A DNA stretch of 64,000 nucleotides from Andreprevotia lacus DSM 23236 (GTDB lineage: Bacteria > Pseudomonadota > Gammaproteobacteria > Burkholderiales > Chitinibacteraceae), in the NCBI RefSeq assembly GCF_900176275.1, contig NZ_FWXD01000014.1, positions 62,001-126,000 of the forward strand. The letters are read 5' to 3'. The position numbers and the translations under genes were made by a program. Of this stretch, positions 1 through 9,293 are shown piece after piece (position 1 is the first letter of the stretch; each line of letters begins with the position of its first letter). Under the pieces are notes generated by a model that worked only from the letters and a program-made list of their open reading frames with translations, did no database searches and was not told the origin of the DNA.

Positions 1-1
1 T

Positions 2-1885
2 CAGGGCGTGAGCAGCGGTGGGACGCCGACTCCGGCGCCCACCGCAACCCTGCAGCCAACTGCGACACCGAAACCGACCGCAACACCGGTACCAACGGCC
101 AGCCCGACTGCAGCACCGACAGCAACACCCAAGCCCACCGCCACACCGGCACCGACAGCTACCCCGCTGCCGACTGCGACCCCGGCCCCGACCGCTGCAC
201 CGACTGCCACACCGGCACCGTCGGCCGGTTGCTATACCGCGTGGAGCAGCAGCACTGCCTATAACGGTGGCGACAAGGTGACCTACAACGGCCGCAACTA
301 TCAGGCCAAGTGGTGGACCCAGAACAATATCCCGTCGTCGAACACCGGCGACGGCCTGCCGTGGACCGACCTCGGCGCCTGCGGCGGCGTGAACCCGACC
401 GCGACACCCGCACCGACCGCTGCCCCGACAGCCACACCGAAGCCGACCGCCACTCCGGTACCGACTTCGACCCCGACAGCCACACCGACCAACACGCCGA
501 CGGCTACACCGAAACCGACAGCAACACCGGTTCCGACCGGCACACCGACCGCCACGCCGGCGCCGGTTGCCACCCCGGTGCCGACCTCGACCCCGGCTGC
601 CTACAAGCCGCAGATCACTTACATCACCGCACCGGCCGGCTATCCGACCGATGCACAATTCAGCGCTGCAGAAACCGCACTGGCTTCGCAAGTCGGCACC
701 GATTCGAGCACGCTGGCCCGCATCCGCGCCGCACTGGCCGTGCTGCCGGACGCACAAGTGAACGCAGTCACCGCCGGCAACAGCAACAACCCGGACAATG
801 TGAAGCGCGTCGAGCGCATCATGAATGAAGCGAAGTTCGATTCGCTGTTCCCGGTGCGCAACGTGGCCTACACCTATGTGAACTTCCTGCGTGGCGTGGC
901 CAAGTTCCCGGCGTATTGCACCACCTACACCGACGGCCGCGACAGCGATGCCATCTGCCGCAAGCTGCTGGCTACCTCGTTTGCCCACTTTGCGCAGGAA
1001 ACCGGTGCCAACTGGCCGGCACTGACCCCGGCCACCGCGCGCACCTACCCGGCGCAGAACAACCCGGTGCTGGCGACCATGGACCAGAACACCGCCATCC
1101 CGTCGTACAAGCAGGCACTGTGGTATCTGCGTGAGTCGGGTTACAACGAAGGCTCAGCAGTTGGCGCATACCAGGATTGCTTCCGTGGCGCCGGCAGCTC
1201 GATCTTCTCGATCTTCTACCCGTGCGGCCAGAACTCGGCCGGCCAGACGCTCGATTACTTCGGCCGTGGCTCCAAGCAGCTGTCGTGGAACTACAACTTT
1301 GGCCCGTTCAGCAAATCGCTGTATGGCGACGTGAACGTGCTGCTGGACAACCCGGGCCAGGTTGCCGACACCTGGCTGAATTTTGCCTCGGCCATCTGGT
1401 TTGCCGTGTATCCGCAATCGCCCAAGCCGCCAATGACCTGGGTGGTTGACGGTACTTGGGTGCCGAACGCAGTGGACGTGGCCAACGGCATGAGCCCTGG
1501 CTTTGGCGCCACCGTGCAGATCATCAACGGCGGCATCGAGTGCGGTGGCGGCGGTGCTGAAAAATCGCAGGTGCAGAACCGTATCGCAGCCTACAAATCG
1601 TTCACTGCCGAGCTGGGCGTGACGATTCCGGCCAACGAAGTACTGGGTTGCGCCAACATGAAGGGCTTCCAGCCGGGCTCGGCCGCGGCCACCAAGACCT
1701 ATCTGGACAAGAACTGGGGCTACAACGCCAACAACCCGGGCGGCGTGAGCTGGGCGTGCTCGCTGGTGGATTACCAGATGCCGTTCTCGCTGGCCAACCC
1801 GGGCGATTACAAGCAATGCGTCGATTACATGTTCCGTGGCCAGGTGAAGTTCAATGGCCAGGTCGTGATCGACAACACCAAGTAA
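2..1885 (+). CDS. Secreted GH19 chitinase with CBM5/12 module (5' end outside window)
   Basis: Endochitinase that hydrolyses beta-1,4-N-acetylglucosamine polymers outside the cell. The frame is open to the window edge, so signal peptide and N-terminal domains are missing; the GTG at 8 lies inside a linker and is not a credible start. Visible order, counting from that GTG: Pro/Thr-rich linker (1-74, PTATP-type repeats), a cysteine-bounded chitin-binding module of the CBM5/12 kind (75-125, with the YNGGDKVTYNGRNYQAKWW core), a second Pro/Thr linker (about 130-198), then the GH19 catalytic domain to the end. The catalytic domain has HFAQETG with acid Glu331, and the GH19 signature FGRGSKQLSWNYN. 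A strong terminator follows the TAA stop. Function is well supported by motifs; whether another module lies upstream cannot be seen. Confidence 0.93.
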   Translation, partial: QGVSSGGTPTPAPTATLQPTATPKPTATPVPTASPTAAPTATPKPTATPAPTATPLPTATPAPTAAPTATPAPSAGCYTAWSSSTAYNGGDKVTYNGRNYQAKWWTQNNIPSSNTGDGLPWTDLGACGGVNPTATPAPTAAPTATPKPTATPVPTSTPTATPTNTPTATPKPTATPVPTGTPTATPAPVATPVPTSTPAAYKPQITYITAPAGYPTDAQFSAAETALASQVGTDSSTLARIRAALAVLPDAQVNAVTAGNSNNPDNVKRVERIMNEAKFDSLFPVRNVAYTYVNFLRGVAKFPAYCTTYTDGRDSDAICRKLLATSFAHFAQETGANWPALTPATARTYPAQNNPVLATMDQNTAIPSYKQALWYLRESGYNEGSAVGAYQDCFRGAGSSIFSIFYPCGQNSAGQTLDYFGRGSKQLSWNYNFGPFSKSLYGDVNVLLDNPGQVADTWLNFASAIWFAVYPQSPKPPMTWVVDGTWVPNAVDVANGMSPGFGATVQIINGGIECGGGGAEKSQVQNRIAAYKSFTAELGVTIPANEVLGCANMKGFQPGSAAATKTYLDKNWGYNANNPGGVSWACSLVDYQMPFSLANPGDYKQCVDYMFRGQVKFNGQVVIDNTK

Positions 1886-1906
1886 CAACCGAGCAGCAGG
1901 AACTTG

Positions 1907-1935
1907 AACGGCGACCTTAGGGTCGCCGTTTTTTT
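1907..1935 (+). terminator. Rho-independent terminator after the chitinase gene
   Basis: A perfect 10-bp inverted repeat (1907-1916 with 1921-1930), loop TTAG, is followed by a run of T (1929-1935). It lies 22 bases after the chitinase stop codon and separates that gene from the convergent MFS gene. Confidence 0.9.
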
Positions 1936-1971
1936 ATCTACTTAAGCTCGCACCAGTTATTGCGATAACGA

Positions 1972-3165
1972 TCAAGCTACCTTGGCTTGCACGATTTCTT
2001 TAGGGCGCCTGGCCAGCAGGTACACCGCCAAGCCAACTGCACTCAAACCGGCCCCCAGCACCGACACCCCCAGCCAGCCAGCATGCGCATAAGCCAGCGC
2101 CGACAGCAACGAACCACTGGCGCCGCCGATGAAATAGCTGGTCATATAGGCCGAGGTGATGCGGCTGCGTGCCTCGGGGCGCAGTTTGTAGATCACGCTC
2201 TGGTTGCTCACGTGAATGGCTTGCACGGCGAAATCGAGCACCAGGATGCCGATGATGAAGGCAATGATCGACGACGGCGCGAACGCAATCGGCAGCCACG
2301 ACAGCAGCAGGCTACCCAGACCCCACAAGGTGCTGCGCTCGGCATGGCCGCGATCTGCCCAGTGGCCGGTCTGGCGTGCAGCCAGCGCACCGGCGGCGCC
2401 CACCAGACCGAACAGCCCGATCATGGCTTCGGAAAAATGATACGGCGGCGCGCTGAGCAAAAAGGCCATCGGTGTCCACAACACGCTGAAAATCGCGAAC
2501 GACAGCCCGCCCAGCAATGCACGCAGGCGCAACTGCGGAAACTCGACCATCAGCCCCCAGACCGAGGCCAGCAGCTGCGGGTAGCTCAGCCGGTTGGCTT
2601 CCTTGTGCTCGGGCAGCGCACGCCACAGCGCAACGGCGGTCAGCAGCAGCAGCGGGGCGGCCACCCAGTAGACGGTGCGCCAGCCACCCAGCCCGGCCAG
2701 CAGGCCGGCCACGGTGCGCGCCAGCAAGATGCCCAGCAGCAGGCCGCTCATGATGGTGCCCACTACCTTGCCACGTTGCTCCGGCTCGGCCAGCGTGGCC
2801 GCGAACGGCAGCAGGATTTGCGCCACCACCGACAGCAAGGCGGTGAGCGCCGTGCCCAGCAGCACCATGCCGATATGGTTGGCGCTGCCGGTAATCAGCA
2901 GCCCCAGCGCAGCCAATACCGTCATGCCGACGATGAGCTTGCGCCGTTCGAGCAGATCGCCCAGCGGCACCAGCAGCACCAGCCCGACAGCGTAACCGAG
3001 CTGCGCAGCAGTGACGATGAAGCCCGCCGCGCCCAGGGTAATGCCAAAGGTGGTGGCCAGCGTTTGCAGCAGCGGCTGCGCGTAGTAGTTACTGGCAACG
3101 GCAAGGCCGGTGGCAAAGGCCATCAGCCCCACCAGCGCGGGGGTCAGTACGGGTTTTGTTGTCAT
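1972..3165 (-). CDS. MFS transporter, drug/metabolite efflux type
   Basis: A 397-residue inner-membrane major facilitator with about 12 hydrophobic segments. Motif A of the superfamily is seen as GDLLERRK at residues 69-76. The reading frame stays open upstream through the neighbouring regulator, but the ATG at 3165 (MTTKPVLTPALVG) is the sensible start because it sits just ahead of the first membrane segment and leaves a 96-bp divergent promoter region. It is divergent from a LysR regulator, a common arrangement for regulated exporters. Substrate is unknown; the protein resembles the arabinose/multidrug efflux branch of MFS. Confidence 0.88.
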   Translation of the reverse strand: MTTKPVLTPALVGLMAFATGLAVASNYYAQPLLQTLATTFGITLGAAGFIVTAAQLGYAVGLVLLVPLGDLLERRKLIVGMTVLAALGLLITGSANHIGMVLLGTALTALLSVVAQILLPFAATLAEPEQRGKVVGTIMSGLLLGILLARTVAGLLAGLGGWRTVYWVAAPLLLLTAVALWRALPEHKEANRLSYPQLLASVWGLMVEFPQLRLRALLGGLSFAIFSVLWTPMAFLLSAPPYHFSEAMIGLFGLVGAAGALAARQTGHWADRGHAERSTLWGLGSLLLSWLPIAFAPSSIIAFIIGILVLDFAVQAIHVSNQSVIYKLRPEARSRITSAYMTSYFIGGASGSLLSALAYAHAGWLGVSVLGAGLSAVGLAVYLLARRPKEIVQAKVA

Positions 3166-3261
3166 TTGGCAGCTCCAGTTACCTGCAGCGCAGTATGCGT
3201 GTGGCCTTATCCATGACACCAATGTATTGTTTTCATTCCATCCATCGTTTTTTGAGATGAC

Positions 3262-4176
3262 ATGAACCTGCGCCAGATTGCCTATGCCGTTGCAGTGGCC
3301 GAGGAAGAAAACTTCACCCGCGCTGCCGAGCGCTGCCATACCGTGCAATCGGCACTCAGCCACCAGATTGCGCGGCTGGAAGAGGAACTGGGCGCGCAGC
3401 TGTTCGAACGCAGCTCGCGCCGCGTGCGCCTTACCCCGGCCGGCCATGCCTTTCTGCCCGCCGCGCGACAGTTGCTGCACAGCGAGCAACGCATCCGCGA
3501 TGAAGTGGCCGCTGCCACCGGGCAGATCCGTGGCTCGCTGGTGGTGGGGCTGATTTCGGCGCTCACCGTGGTCGATACCGTCGATCTGCTCGGCCGTTTC
3601 AACACGCTGCACCCGCGCGTGGACGTGCGGCTGGCATCGGGCATGAGCGAAAACCTGCTGGTGGACGTGCGCGAGCACCGCAGCGATGTGGCCTTTGTCG
3701 GACTATGGCCGGGCGAGCGCATCGAGGGGCTGAATACGCTACTGCTGGCCGACGAAGCGCTGGTGGCGGTGATGCTGCCCGACCACCCGCTGGCGCAGGG
3801 CGGCAAGGTGTCGCTGCGCGATCTGTCGGTGCAGCGCTGCGTCGATTACCGTGCCGGCAGTGGTGCGCGGCGTCAGACCGACGAGGCCTATGCCGCTGCC
3901 GGCCATGCGCGCCATGTGCATTTCGAGGTCGATCACGCCACCCTGCTGGAGCGCATCGTGCGGCGCGGCCTTGCCATCGGCATGGTGCCGGCGGAAACCG
4001 CCGTGGGCATGCAGGGCCTGGCCATCGTGCCGGTGTGCGATGCGCCGCGCCGCCGCGTGTATTGCGTGTGGGCGCAACACCCCACGCCGGCCGCCATTGC
4101 CTTTATCGACATGGTGAAAACGCAGACCGCCGCAGTGCGCGATGCCTTGCAGACACGCATGGCCGAGCACGTGTAA
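3262..4176 (+). CDS. LysR-family transcriptional regulator
   Basis: A 304-residue LysR-type regulator. The N-terminal winged helix-turn-helix (residues 1-60) is typical: MNLRQIAYAVAVAEEENFTR, then SALSHQIARLEEELGAQLFE. The remainder fits a two-lobed effector-binding domain. It is transcribed away from the MFS transporter gene, so it probably controls that gene in response to a compound the transporter handles; this is inference from arrangement. The 96-bp shared intergenic region should hold its operator. The effector is not predictable from sequence. Confidence 0.9.
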   Translation: MNLRQIAYAVAVAEEENFTRAAERCHTVQSALSHQIARLEEELGAQLFERSSRRVRLTPAGHAFLPAARQLLHSEQRIRDEVAAATGQIRGSLVVGLISALTVVDTVDLLGRFNTLHPRVDVRLASGMSENLLVDVREHRSDVAFVGLWPGERIEGLNTLLLADEALVAVMLPDHPLAQGGKVSLRDLSVQRCVDYRAGSGARRQTDEAYAAAGHARHVHFEVDHATLLERIVRRGLAIGMVPAETAVGMQGLAIVPVCDAPRRRVYCVWAQHPTPAAIAFIDMVKTQTAAVRDALQTRMAEHV

Positions 4177-4243
4177 CGAATGCACAGCAGCGGCATCAAC
4201 AGCGCTATCATCCGGGCTGATTTTCCAACTTCCTGCGCCACCC

Positions 4244-5281
4244 ATGCCCACCACCATCCCTGCCCTCGCCCGTGACCTCCAGCCTGCGCTGCAACACAAG
4301 CTGGACCGCAAGACCAAGCCAATGGGCAGCCTGGGCCGGCTGGAAGCGCTGGCGCTGCAACTGGGCCTGATCCAGCAGCGGCTGGACCCGCAAATCGTCC
4401 AGCCCACCATGCTGGTATTTGCCGGTGACCATGGCCTGGCGCGTGCCGGCGTCAGCCCCTTTCCGCCCGAAGTCACGCCTCAGATGGTGCTCAACTTCCT
4501 GTCCGGCGGCGCTGCCGTCAACGTGCTGTGCCGTGCCAACGGGCTGGACTTCAAGGTGGTGAATGCCGGGGTAAACTACAAGTTTGCCCCGCACCCGCTG
4601 CTGATCGACGTACCGCTGGCACACGGAACAGCCAGCAGCCTGGATGGCCCGGCCATGACGCGCGAACAGGCCGAACTGGCGCTGCAACGCGGCGCGGACA
4701 TCGTAGCCGGGCTGGCCGCGCAGGGTTGCACCGTGCTGGCGCTGGGCGAGATGGGCATAGGCAATACCTCGGCCGCTTCGCTGTTGATGGCGCAGCTGAC
4801 CGACGTACCGCTGGCCGACTGCACCGGGCGCGGCACCGGGCACGACGACGACGGGCTGGCGCGCAAACTGGCCGTCCTGCAGCAGGTGCAGGCGCGCCAT
4901 GCAAGCCTGAGTGCCCCGCTGGACATCCTCGCCGCCGTGGGCGGTTTCGAGATCGCCATGATGGCGGGTGCGTATCTGGCCGGCGCGGCCAGCGGCATGC
5001 TGCTGCTGGTGGATGGCTTCATCGCCACTGCCGCGCTGCTGGTGGCCAGCCGCATCAACCCGGCCGTGCTGGACTACTGTGCCTATGCGCATTGCTCGGG
5101 CGAGCAGGGCCACCGCCGCCTGCTGGCCGAGCTGAGTGGCGAGCCGCTGCTTGATCTGGGCCTGCGCCTGGGCGAAGGCAGCGGTGCCGCCACGGCCTTT
5201 CCGCTGCTGCGTGCGGCCGCAGCCATTCTCAACGAAATGGCCTCGTTCGAATCGGCTGGCGTGAGCGACAAGGATGGCTGA
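4244..5281 (+). CDS. cobT: Nicotinate-nucleotide--dimethylbenzimidazole phosphoribosyltransferase
   Basis: Makes alpha-ribazole 5'-phosphate from nicotinate mononucleotide and 5,6-dimethylbenzimidazole, the lower-ligand activation step of cobalamin assembly. The 345-residue length matches the family. The start at 4244 (MPTTIPALARDLQ) is preferred; the frame extends upstream into the lysR 3' end without homologous sequence. Family marks include the substrate-site DRKTKPMGSLGRLE stretch near the N terminus, LVFAGDHGLA, and near the C terminus GEGSGAATAFPLLRAA, whose Glu matches the catalytic base known from Salmonella CobT. It overlaps cobS by 8 bases, so the two are translationally coupled. 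No cobalamin riboswitch is visible in the 67 bp upstream. Confidence 0.95.
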   Translation: MPTTIPALARDLQPALQHKLDRKTKPMGSLGRLEALALQLGLIQQRLDPQIVQPTMLVFAGDHGLARAGVSPFPPEVTPQMVLNFLSGGAAVNVLCRANGLDFKVVNAGVNYKFAPHPLLIDVPLAHGTASSLDGPAMTREQAELALQRGADIVAGLAAQGCTVLALGEMGIGNTSAASLLMAQLTDVPLADCTGRGTGHDDDGLARKLAVLQQVQARHASLSAPLDILAAVGGFEIAMMAGAYLAGAASGMLLLVDGFIATAALLVASRINPAVLDYCAYAHCSGEQGHRRLLAELSGEPLLDLGLRLGEGSGAATAFPLLRAAAAILNEMASFESAGVSDKDG

Positions 5282-6068
5282 GCAGCCGCTGAACGCGCTG
5301 CAACGCAGCCTGCGCCCGCCGCTGGTGGCGCTGGCCTATTTCACCCGCATCCCCATTCCGGCCTGGGTAGGCTACCGCGACGACGATCTGGACCGCGCCG
5401 CGCGCTGGTTTCCGCTGATCGGCATCGCGGTGGGCTGCATCGTGGCGCTGGTGTGGTGGCTGGGTGTACACGTTTTTCCGCTGCGCGTTGCGCTGGGGCT
5501 GAGCCTGGTGGCCAGCGTGCTGCTCACCGGCGCATTCCATGAAGACGGCCTTGCCGACGCCATCGATGGTTTCGGCGGCGGCTATACGCGCGAGCGGGTG
5601 CTGGAAATCATGCACGACTCGCGCATTGGCAGCTTTGGCGCCATCGCACTCATCCTCGCACTGTGGCTGAAACTGGAAGCGCTGGCAGCACTGCCGCAAG
5701 CATGGATCGCCCCGGCACTGGTTGCCGCACACGCGGCCAGCCGCTGGCTTGCGGTCAGCCTTTTGTGCACGCTCGACTACGTGCGCCCCGAGGGCAAGGC
5801 CAAGCCGGTGGCCACACGTCTGGGCGGTGCCGGCCTGCTGATTGCCACCGTGTGTGGCCTGCTGCCACTGGGCCTGCTGCCGGGCTGGCAGGCCGCCCTG
5901 CTGGCGTTGCCACTGCTGGCGCTGCTGCGCATCGCAGTGAGCCGTTACCTGCGCCAGCGCATCGGTGGCTATACCGGCGATGCCTTGGGCATGACACAAC
6001 AACTGGCCGAACTGCTGCTCTATCTGGGCTGGCTGGCCTGGGTGCACAACGCATGGCGCTTTATCTGA
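5274..6068 (+). CDS. cobS: Adenosylcobinamide-GDP ribazoletransferase (cobalamin 5'-phosphate synthase)
   Basis: Membrane enzyme that joins alpha-ribazole (phosphate) to adenosylcobinamide-GDP to give adenosylcobalamin (phosphate). The protein is 264 residues and strongly hydrophobic with several membrane segments. The conserved acidic motif FHEDGLADAIDGFGGG near residues 85-100 is the family signature. The ATG at 5274 lies inside the end of cobT, and the gene overlaps cobC by 16 bases, so the four cob genes form one compact operon. Confidence 0.95.
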   Translation: MAEQPLNALQRSLRPPLVALAYFTRIPIPAWVGYRDDDLDRAARWFPLIGIAVGCIVALVWWLGVHVFPLRVALGLSLVASVLLTGAFHEDGLADAIDGFGGGYTRERVLEIMHDSRIGSFGAIALILALWLKLEALAALPQAWIAPALVAAHAASRWLAVSLLCTLDYVRPEGKAKPVATRLGGAGLLIATVCGLLPLGLLPGWQAALLALPLLALLRIAVSRYLRQRIGGYTGDALGMTQQLAELLLYLGWLAWVHNAWRFI

Positions 6069-6568
6069 TCCGCCACTTTCCGCCGCGCATTGCCGCCGGC
6101 GTGTGCTACGGCCGCCTGGACATCCCCCTGCTCGACCCGGCGGATGCCAGCCCGCTGCGCGCGCAGTTGCCGGCGCAATTCATCTGCCACAGCAGCCCGC
6201 TGCAGCGCTGCCGGCTGCTGGCCGAAGCCCTCACGCCGCGCCCCGTGATCGACCCGCGCTTGCAGGAAATGGATTTCGGCCGCTGGGAGGGCCTGCGCTG
6301 GGATGATATTGGCCCGGCCACGCTTGATCACTGGATCGCCAGCGGTTACGACGCGGTGCACGGCGGCGAAAGCCTGCGCCAGCTGCAGCAGCGCGCGTAT
6401 GAATGGGCTGGCGAGGCCGCCAGCACTGGCGGCGACGTGGTGGCCCTCACGCACTCGGGCGTGATCCGCGTGCTGCTGGCGGCGCGCTATGGCTGGCAGG
6501 TGGAACAGATGCTCAGCCACAGCGTACCCTGCGGCAGCGTCACCATCCTCGACTGGAGAGCCCGATGA
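6053..6568 (+). CDS. cobC: Alpha-ribazole phosphatase, histidine phosphatase family
   Basis: A 171-residue phosphoglycerate-mutase-like phosphatase that removes the 5' phosphate of alpha-ribazole phosphate or of cobalamin 5'-phosphate. The phosphohistidine motif is LIRH at residues 5-8; the second-site motifs EMDFGRWEG and ALTHSGVIRV also fit the family. The ATG at 6053 is chosen because it gives MALYLIRH at the N terminus, as in the family; it lies within the end of cobS. The stop overlaps the cobU start as ATGA. Assignment as CobC rather than a general phosphatase rests mainly on context. Confidence 0.88.
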   Translation: MALYLIRHFPPRIAAGVCYGRLDIPLLDPADASPLRAQLPAQFICHSSPLQRCRLLAEALTPRPVIDPRLQEMDFGRWEGLRWDDIGPATLDHWIASGYDAVHGGESLRQLQQRAYEWAGEAASTGGDVVALTHSGVIRVLLAARYGWQVEQMLSHSVPCGSVTILDWRAR

Positions 6569-7110
6569 GCATCACCCTGATCCTGGGCGGCGCGCGCTCG
6601 GGCAAAAGCCGCCATGCAGAACAACTGGCGCAGGCCAGCGGCAAGGCGGTGACGGTGATCGCCACCGCCACGGCGGGCGATGCCGAAATGGCGGCGCGCA
6701 TAGTCCGCCACCGGCAGGATCGGCCCGCCCAGTGGCAGGTGGTCGAAGAACCCTGCGCACTGGGCAGTGCCATCCTGCACGCTGCCGCACCAGACCGGCT
6801 GGTGCTGGTGGATTGCCTGACCTTGTGGCTGGCCAATACGCTGTTCGGCAGCGACAGCCATGCCGAAGACGCCATCCCCGCCCCCTCGCCGCTGTTCGAG
6901 CATGAACGCAGCGCTTTGCTGGCGGCCTTGGCCCAAGCTACTGGCGATGTGGTGCTGGTGAGCAACGAAATCGGTCTGGGCGTGGTGCCGCTGGGTGCCG
7001 GCAACCGGCTGTTCGTCGACGAGGCCGGCCGGCTGAATCAGGCAGTGGCGGCGGCCAGCCAGCGGGTGTTCTTTATCGCTGCTGGCCTGGCCCTGCCACT
7101 CAAAGGCTGA
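6565..7110 (+). CDS. cobU: Bifunctional adenosylcobinamide kinase / guanylyltransferase
   Basis: Phosphorylates adenosylcobinamide and transfers GMP to it, giving the substrate of CobS. The 181-residue protein starts MSITLILGGARSGKS, with the P-loop at residues 8-15. A downstream RIVRHRQDRP segment carries the His expected to take part in guanylyl transfer, and LVDCLTLWLAN and VSNEIGLGVVP are family motifs. It is the last gene of the cobT-S-C-U operon. Its stop is directly followed by the stop of the convergent aldo/keto reductase gene with no spacer. Confidence 0.94.
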   Translation: MSITLILGGARSGKSRHAEQLAQASGKAVTVIATATAGDAEMAARIVRHRQDRPAQWQVVEEPCALGSAILHAAAPDRLVLVDCLTLWLANTLFGSDSHAEDAIPAPSPLFEHERSALLAALAQATGDVVLVSNEIGLGVVPLGAGNRLFVDEAGRLNQAVAAASQRVFFIAAGLALPLKG

Positions 7111-8106
7111 TTAGCGCTCGCTATCGAGGTGGGCCATCTGCTGCGCCATATAGCGCTCGCCCGCTGCCGCACCGGCCGGTACTGCCGCCTCGATGCGTGC
7201 CAGATCGGTGGCCGATAGCTGCAAGGTGGCCGCGCCCAGCGATTCGGCCAGCCGCTCGCGGCGGCGTGCACCGATCAGCGGCACGATATCGTCACCACGC
7301 GAGCGCACCCAGGCAATCGCCACTTGCGCCACCGTGGCGCCCAGGTCGGCCGCCACTGCGCGCAGTGCCTCGACCAGTGCCAGATTATGCGCCAGGTTGT
7401 CTGCGCCAAAACGCGGACTGACGCTGCGGAAGTCGCCCTTGGCGAGCTGCGTATCGGCAGCCCAATGCCCGCTGATCAGGCCGCGCGACAGCACGCCATA
7501 GGCGGTGATGCCGATGCCCAGCTCACGGCAAGCGGGCAGGATCTCGGCCTCGATCCCGCGCGAGATCAGCGAATACTCGATCTGCAGGTCGGAAATCGCA
7601 TGCACGGCCGCCGCGCGGCGTATGGTATCCGCGCCGGTTTCGGACAAGCCGATATGGCGCACCCAGCCCGCCTTGACCAGATCGGCAATCGCACCGATGG
7701 TGTCCTCGATCGGCACATCCGGATCGACGCGCGACAGGCGATAGATGTCGATGTAATCGGTACGCAGGCGGCGCAGCGAATAGGCGGCAAAGTTCTTCAC
7801 TGCCTGCGGGCGGCCGTCGTAGCCCAGCCAGTTGCCGGCGTAATCGCGCAGCGCGCCGAACTTCACGCTCAGCTGCACCTGCTCGCGCTTGCGGCCCTTG
7901 AGTGCATCACCGATCAGCATTTCGTTGTGGCCCATGCCGTAGAAATCACCGGTATCGAGCAGGGTGATGCCGGCATCCAGCGCTGCATGCAGGGTGGCAA
8001 TGCTCTCGGCCTCGTCGGCCGGGCCATACAGGTCGGACATGCCCATGCAGCCCAGACCCAGGGCAGAGACTTGCGGGCCATTGCGGCCCAGGGTGCGCTT
8101 TTCCAT
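7111..8106 (-). CDS. Aldo/keto reductase
   Basis: A 331-residue NADPH-dependent oxidoreductase with the AKR TIM barrel. Tetrad residues Asp51 and Tyr56 (LLDTGDFYG) and Lys82 (SVKFG) are visible. The position where many family members have the catalytic His reads YRLSRVDP, so that His is absent, as in some AKR subfamilies. Further marks are GLSETGADTIRRA and the cofactor-end GARRRERLAESLGA. A ribosome site AAGGAAA precedes the ATG. It is divergent from a LysR gene that may regulate it. Physiological substrate unknown. Confidence 0.9.
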   Translation of the reverse strand: MEKRTLGRNGPQVSALGLGCMGMSDLYGPADEAESIATLHAALDAGITLLDTGDFYGMGHNEMLIGDALKGRKREQVQLSVKFGALRDYAGNWLGYDGRPQAVKNFAAYSLRRLRTDYIDIYRLSRVDPDVPIEDTIGAIADLVKAGWVRHIGLSETGADTIRRAAAVHAISDLQIEYSLISRGIEAEILPACRELGIGITAYGVLSRGLISGHWAADTQLAKGDFRSVSPRFGADNLAHNLALVEALRAVAADLGATVAQVAIAWVRSRGDDIVPLIGARRRERLAESLGAATLQLSATDLARIEAAVPAGAAAGERYMAQQMAHLDSER

Positions 8107-8258
8107 TTCCGGTTTCCTTTGCGTTCAGTTGAAGGCATCCGGCAGCCTGGCCGCCGTGACGTTTGGAACTGAGACGGATTGTGCGCCGACCTGCCGCTTG
8201 AATAATCCAGCCAGAATTGAAATGATTATTCGAATTTACCCAACAATCTGGAGCCCGC

Positions 8259-9161
8259 ATGGACCAGCTGCACGCAATGCGCGTGTTTGCCCGCGTGGTG
8301 GAAACCGGCAGCTTCACGCAGAGCGCCGAGCAGCTCAACCTGCCACGCGCCAGCGTGACCAATGCGGTGCAGCAGCTGGAGCGGCATCTGGGCGTGCGCC
8401 TGTTGCACCGGACCACGCGCAAGGTCACCCTGAGCAGCGACGGCACGCTGTACTACCAGCACTGCCAGCGCGTGCTGGCGGCGCTGGATGAAAGCGATGC
8501 GCTGTTCAGCGGCGCACTGGCTGCGCCGCACGGCACGGTGCGGGTCGATCTGCCCGAGCGGCTGGCGCGGCTGGTGGTGATCCCGGCGCTGCCGGACTTC
8601 TGCAGTCGCTACCCCGGCATACAGCTGCGCCTGAGCGCCACCGACCGGCTGGTCGATCTGGTCGAGGAAGGCATCGATTGCGTGGTGCGCGTTGGCGCGC
8701 TGGCCGATTCCAGCCTGATCGCGCGCCGTGTGGGCGAAATGCGCCAGATCAACTGCGGCGCACCGGACTACCTTGACCGCCACGGCCGGCCGCAAACACT
8801 GGCCGAACTGGCCGGGCACCTGGAAGTGAAGTTCTTTTCCAACCGCACCGGGCGCGATCTGGACTGGGAATATGTACAGGATGGCGAGCGCAAGACCATC
8901 AAACTGCAAAGCGCCGTGGCGGTCAGCAGCGCTGAGGCGTATCAGGCCTGCTGCCTGGCCGGGCTGGGGCTGATCCAGGCCCCCCTGCACGGCCTGCGCG
9001 ACGACATCGCCGCCGGGCGGCTGGAAGCCATCCTGCCCGACTACCCGCCCCCGCCGCTGCCCGTGTCCATTGTATACAGCTCGCAACGCCTGCTGGCGCC
9101 ACGGCTGCGGGTGTTTATTGATTGGCTGGCGGAGTTGCTGGCAGGGCAGGATTGGGGCTGA
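8259..9161 (+). CDS. LysR-family transcriptional regulator
   Basis: A 300-residue LysR regulator of the large subgroup beginning MDQLHAMRVFARVVETGSF, with the helix-turn-helix within residues 18-60 and a C-terminal effector domain. It is transcribed away from the aldo/keto reductase gene across a 152-bp region containing AT-rich sequence just upstream (about 8210-8240), the likely operator. The target is inferred from arrangement only. A small inverted-end repeat begins about 20 bp after the stop. Confidence 0.9.
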   Translation: MDQLHAMRVFARVVETGSFTQSAEQLNLPRASVTNAVQQLERHLGVRLLHRTTRKVTLSSDGTLYYQHCQRVLAALDESDALFSGALAAPHGTVRVDLPERLARLVVIPALPDFCSRYPGIQLRLSATDRLVDLVEEGIDCVVRVGALADSSLIARRVGEMRQINCGAPDYLDRHGRPQTLAELAGHLEVKFFSNRTGRDLDWEYVQDGERKTIKLQSAVAVSSAEAYQACCLAGLGLIQAPLHGLRDDIAAGRLEAILPDYPPPPLPVSIVYSSQRLLAPRLRVFIDWLAELLAGQDWG

Positions 9162-9180
9162 TCAGGCAAATGCCAACGTG

Positions 9181-9293
9181 GAGCCGTTGGCAAAGCCCAG
9201 TGCAGCGGTACTGGCAAGGCGCGCGAAACGCAGACAGTACAAAACGTACGGCAAGTGAGCGCAACGCAGCCAGCAGAGCTTTGCTAACGGCTC
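9181..9293. repeat. ~113-bp element with inverted ends (family F, copy 1)
   Basis: The ends form a 16-bp inverted repeat with one mismatch (9181-9196 and 9278-9293). The middle contains GGCAAGGCGCGCGAA, then a CAGTAC...CGTAC core, then GCAAGTGAGCGCAACGC. Nearly the same core and the same architecture recur at 60981-61097. The right end overlaps the stop codon of the minus-strand gene at 9292. It may act as a 3' hairpin of that gene or be a small non-autonomous mobile repeat. Confidence 0.75.

Noticed and set aside
1-210. Repetitive minus-strand frame at the window start
   Set aside because: Shadow of the Pro/Thr linker of the chitinase.
3166-3678. N-terminal extension of the MFS protein
   Set aside because: It would overlap the lysR gene and its promoter; no membrane or family sequence is encoded there.
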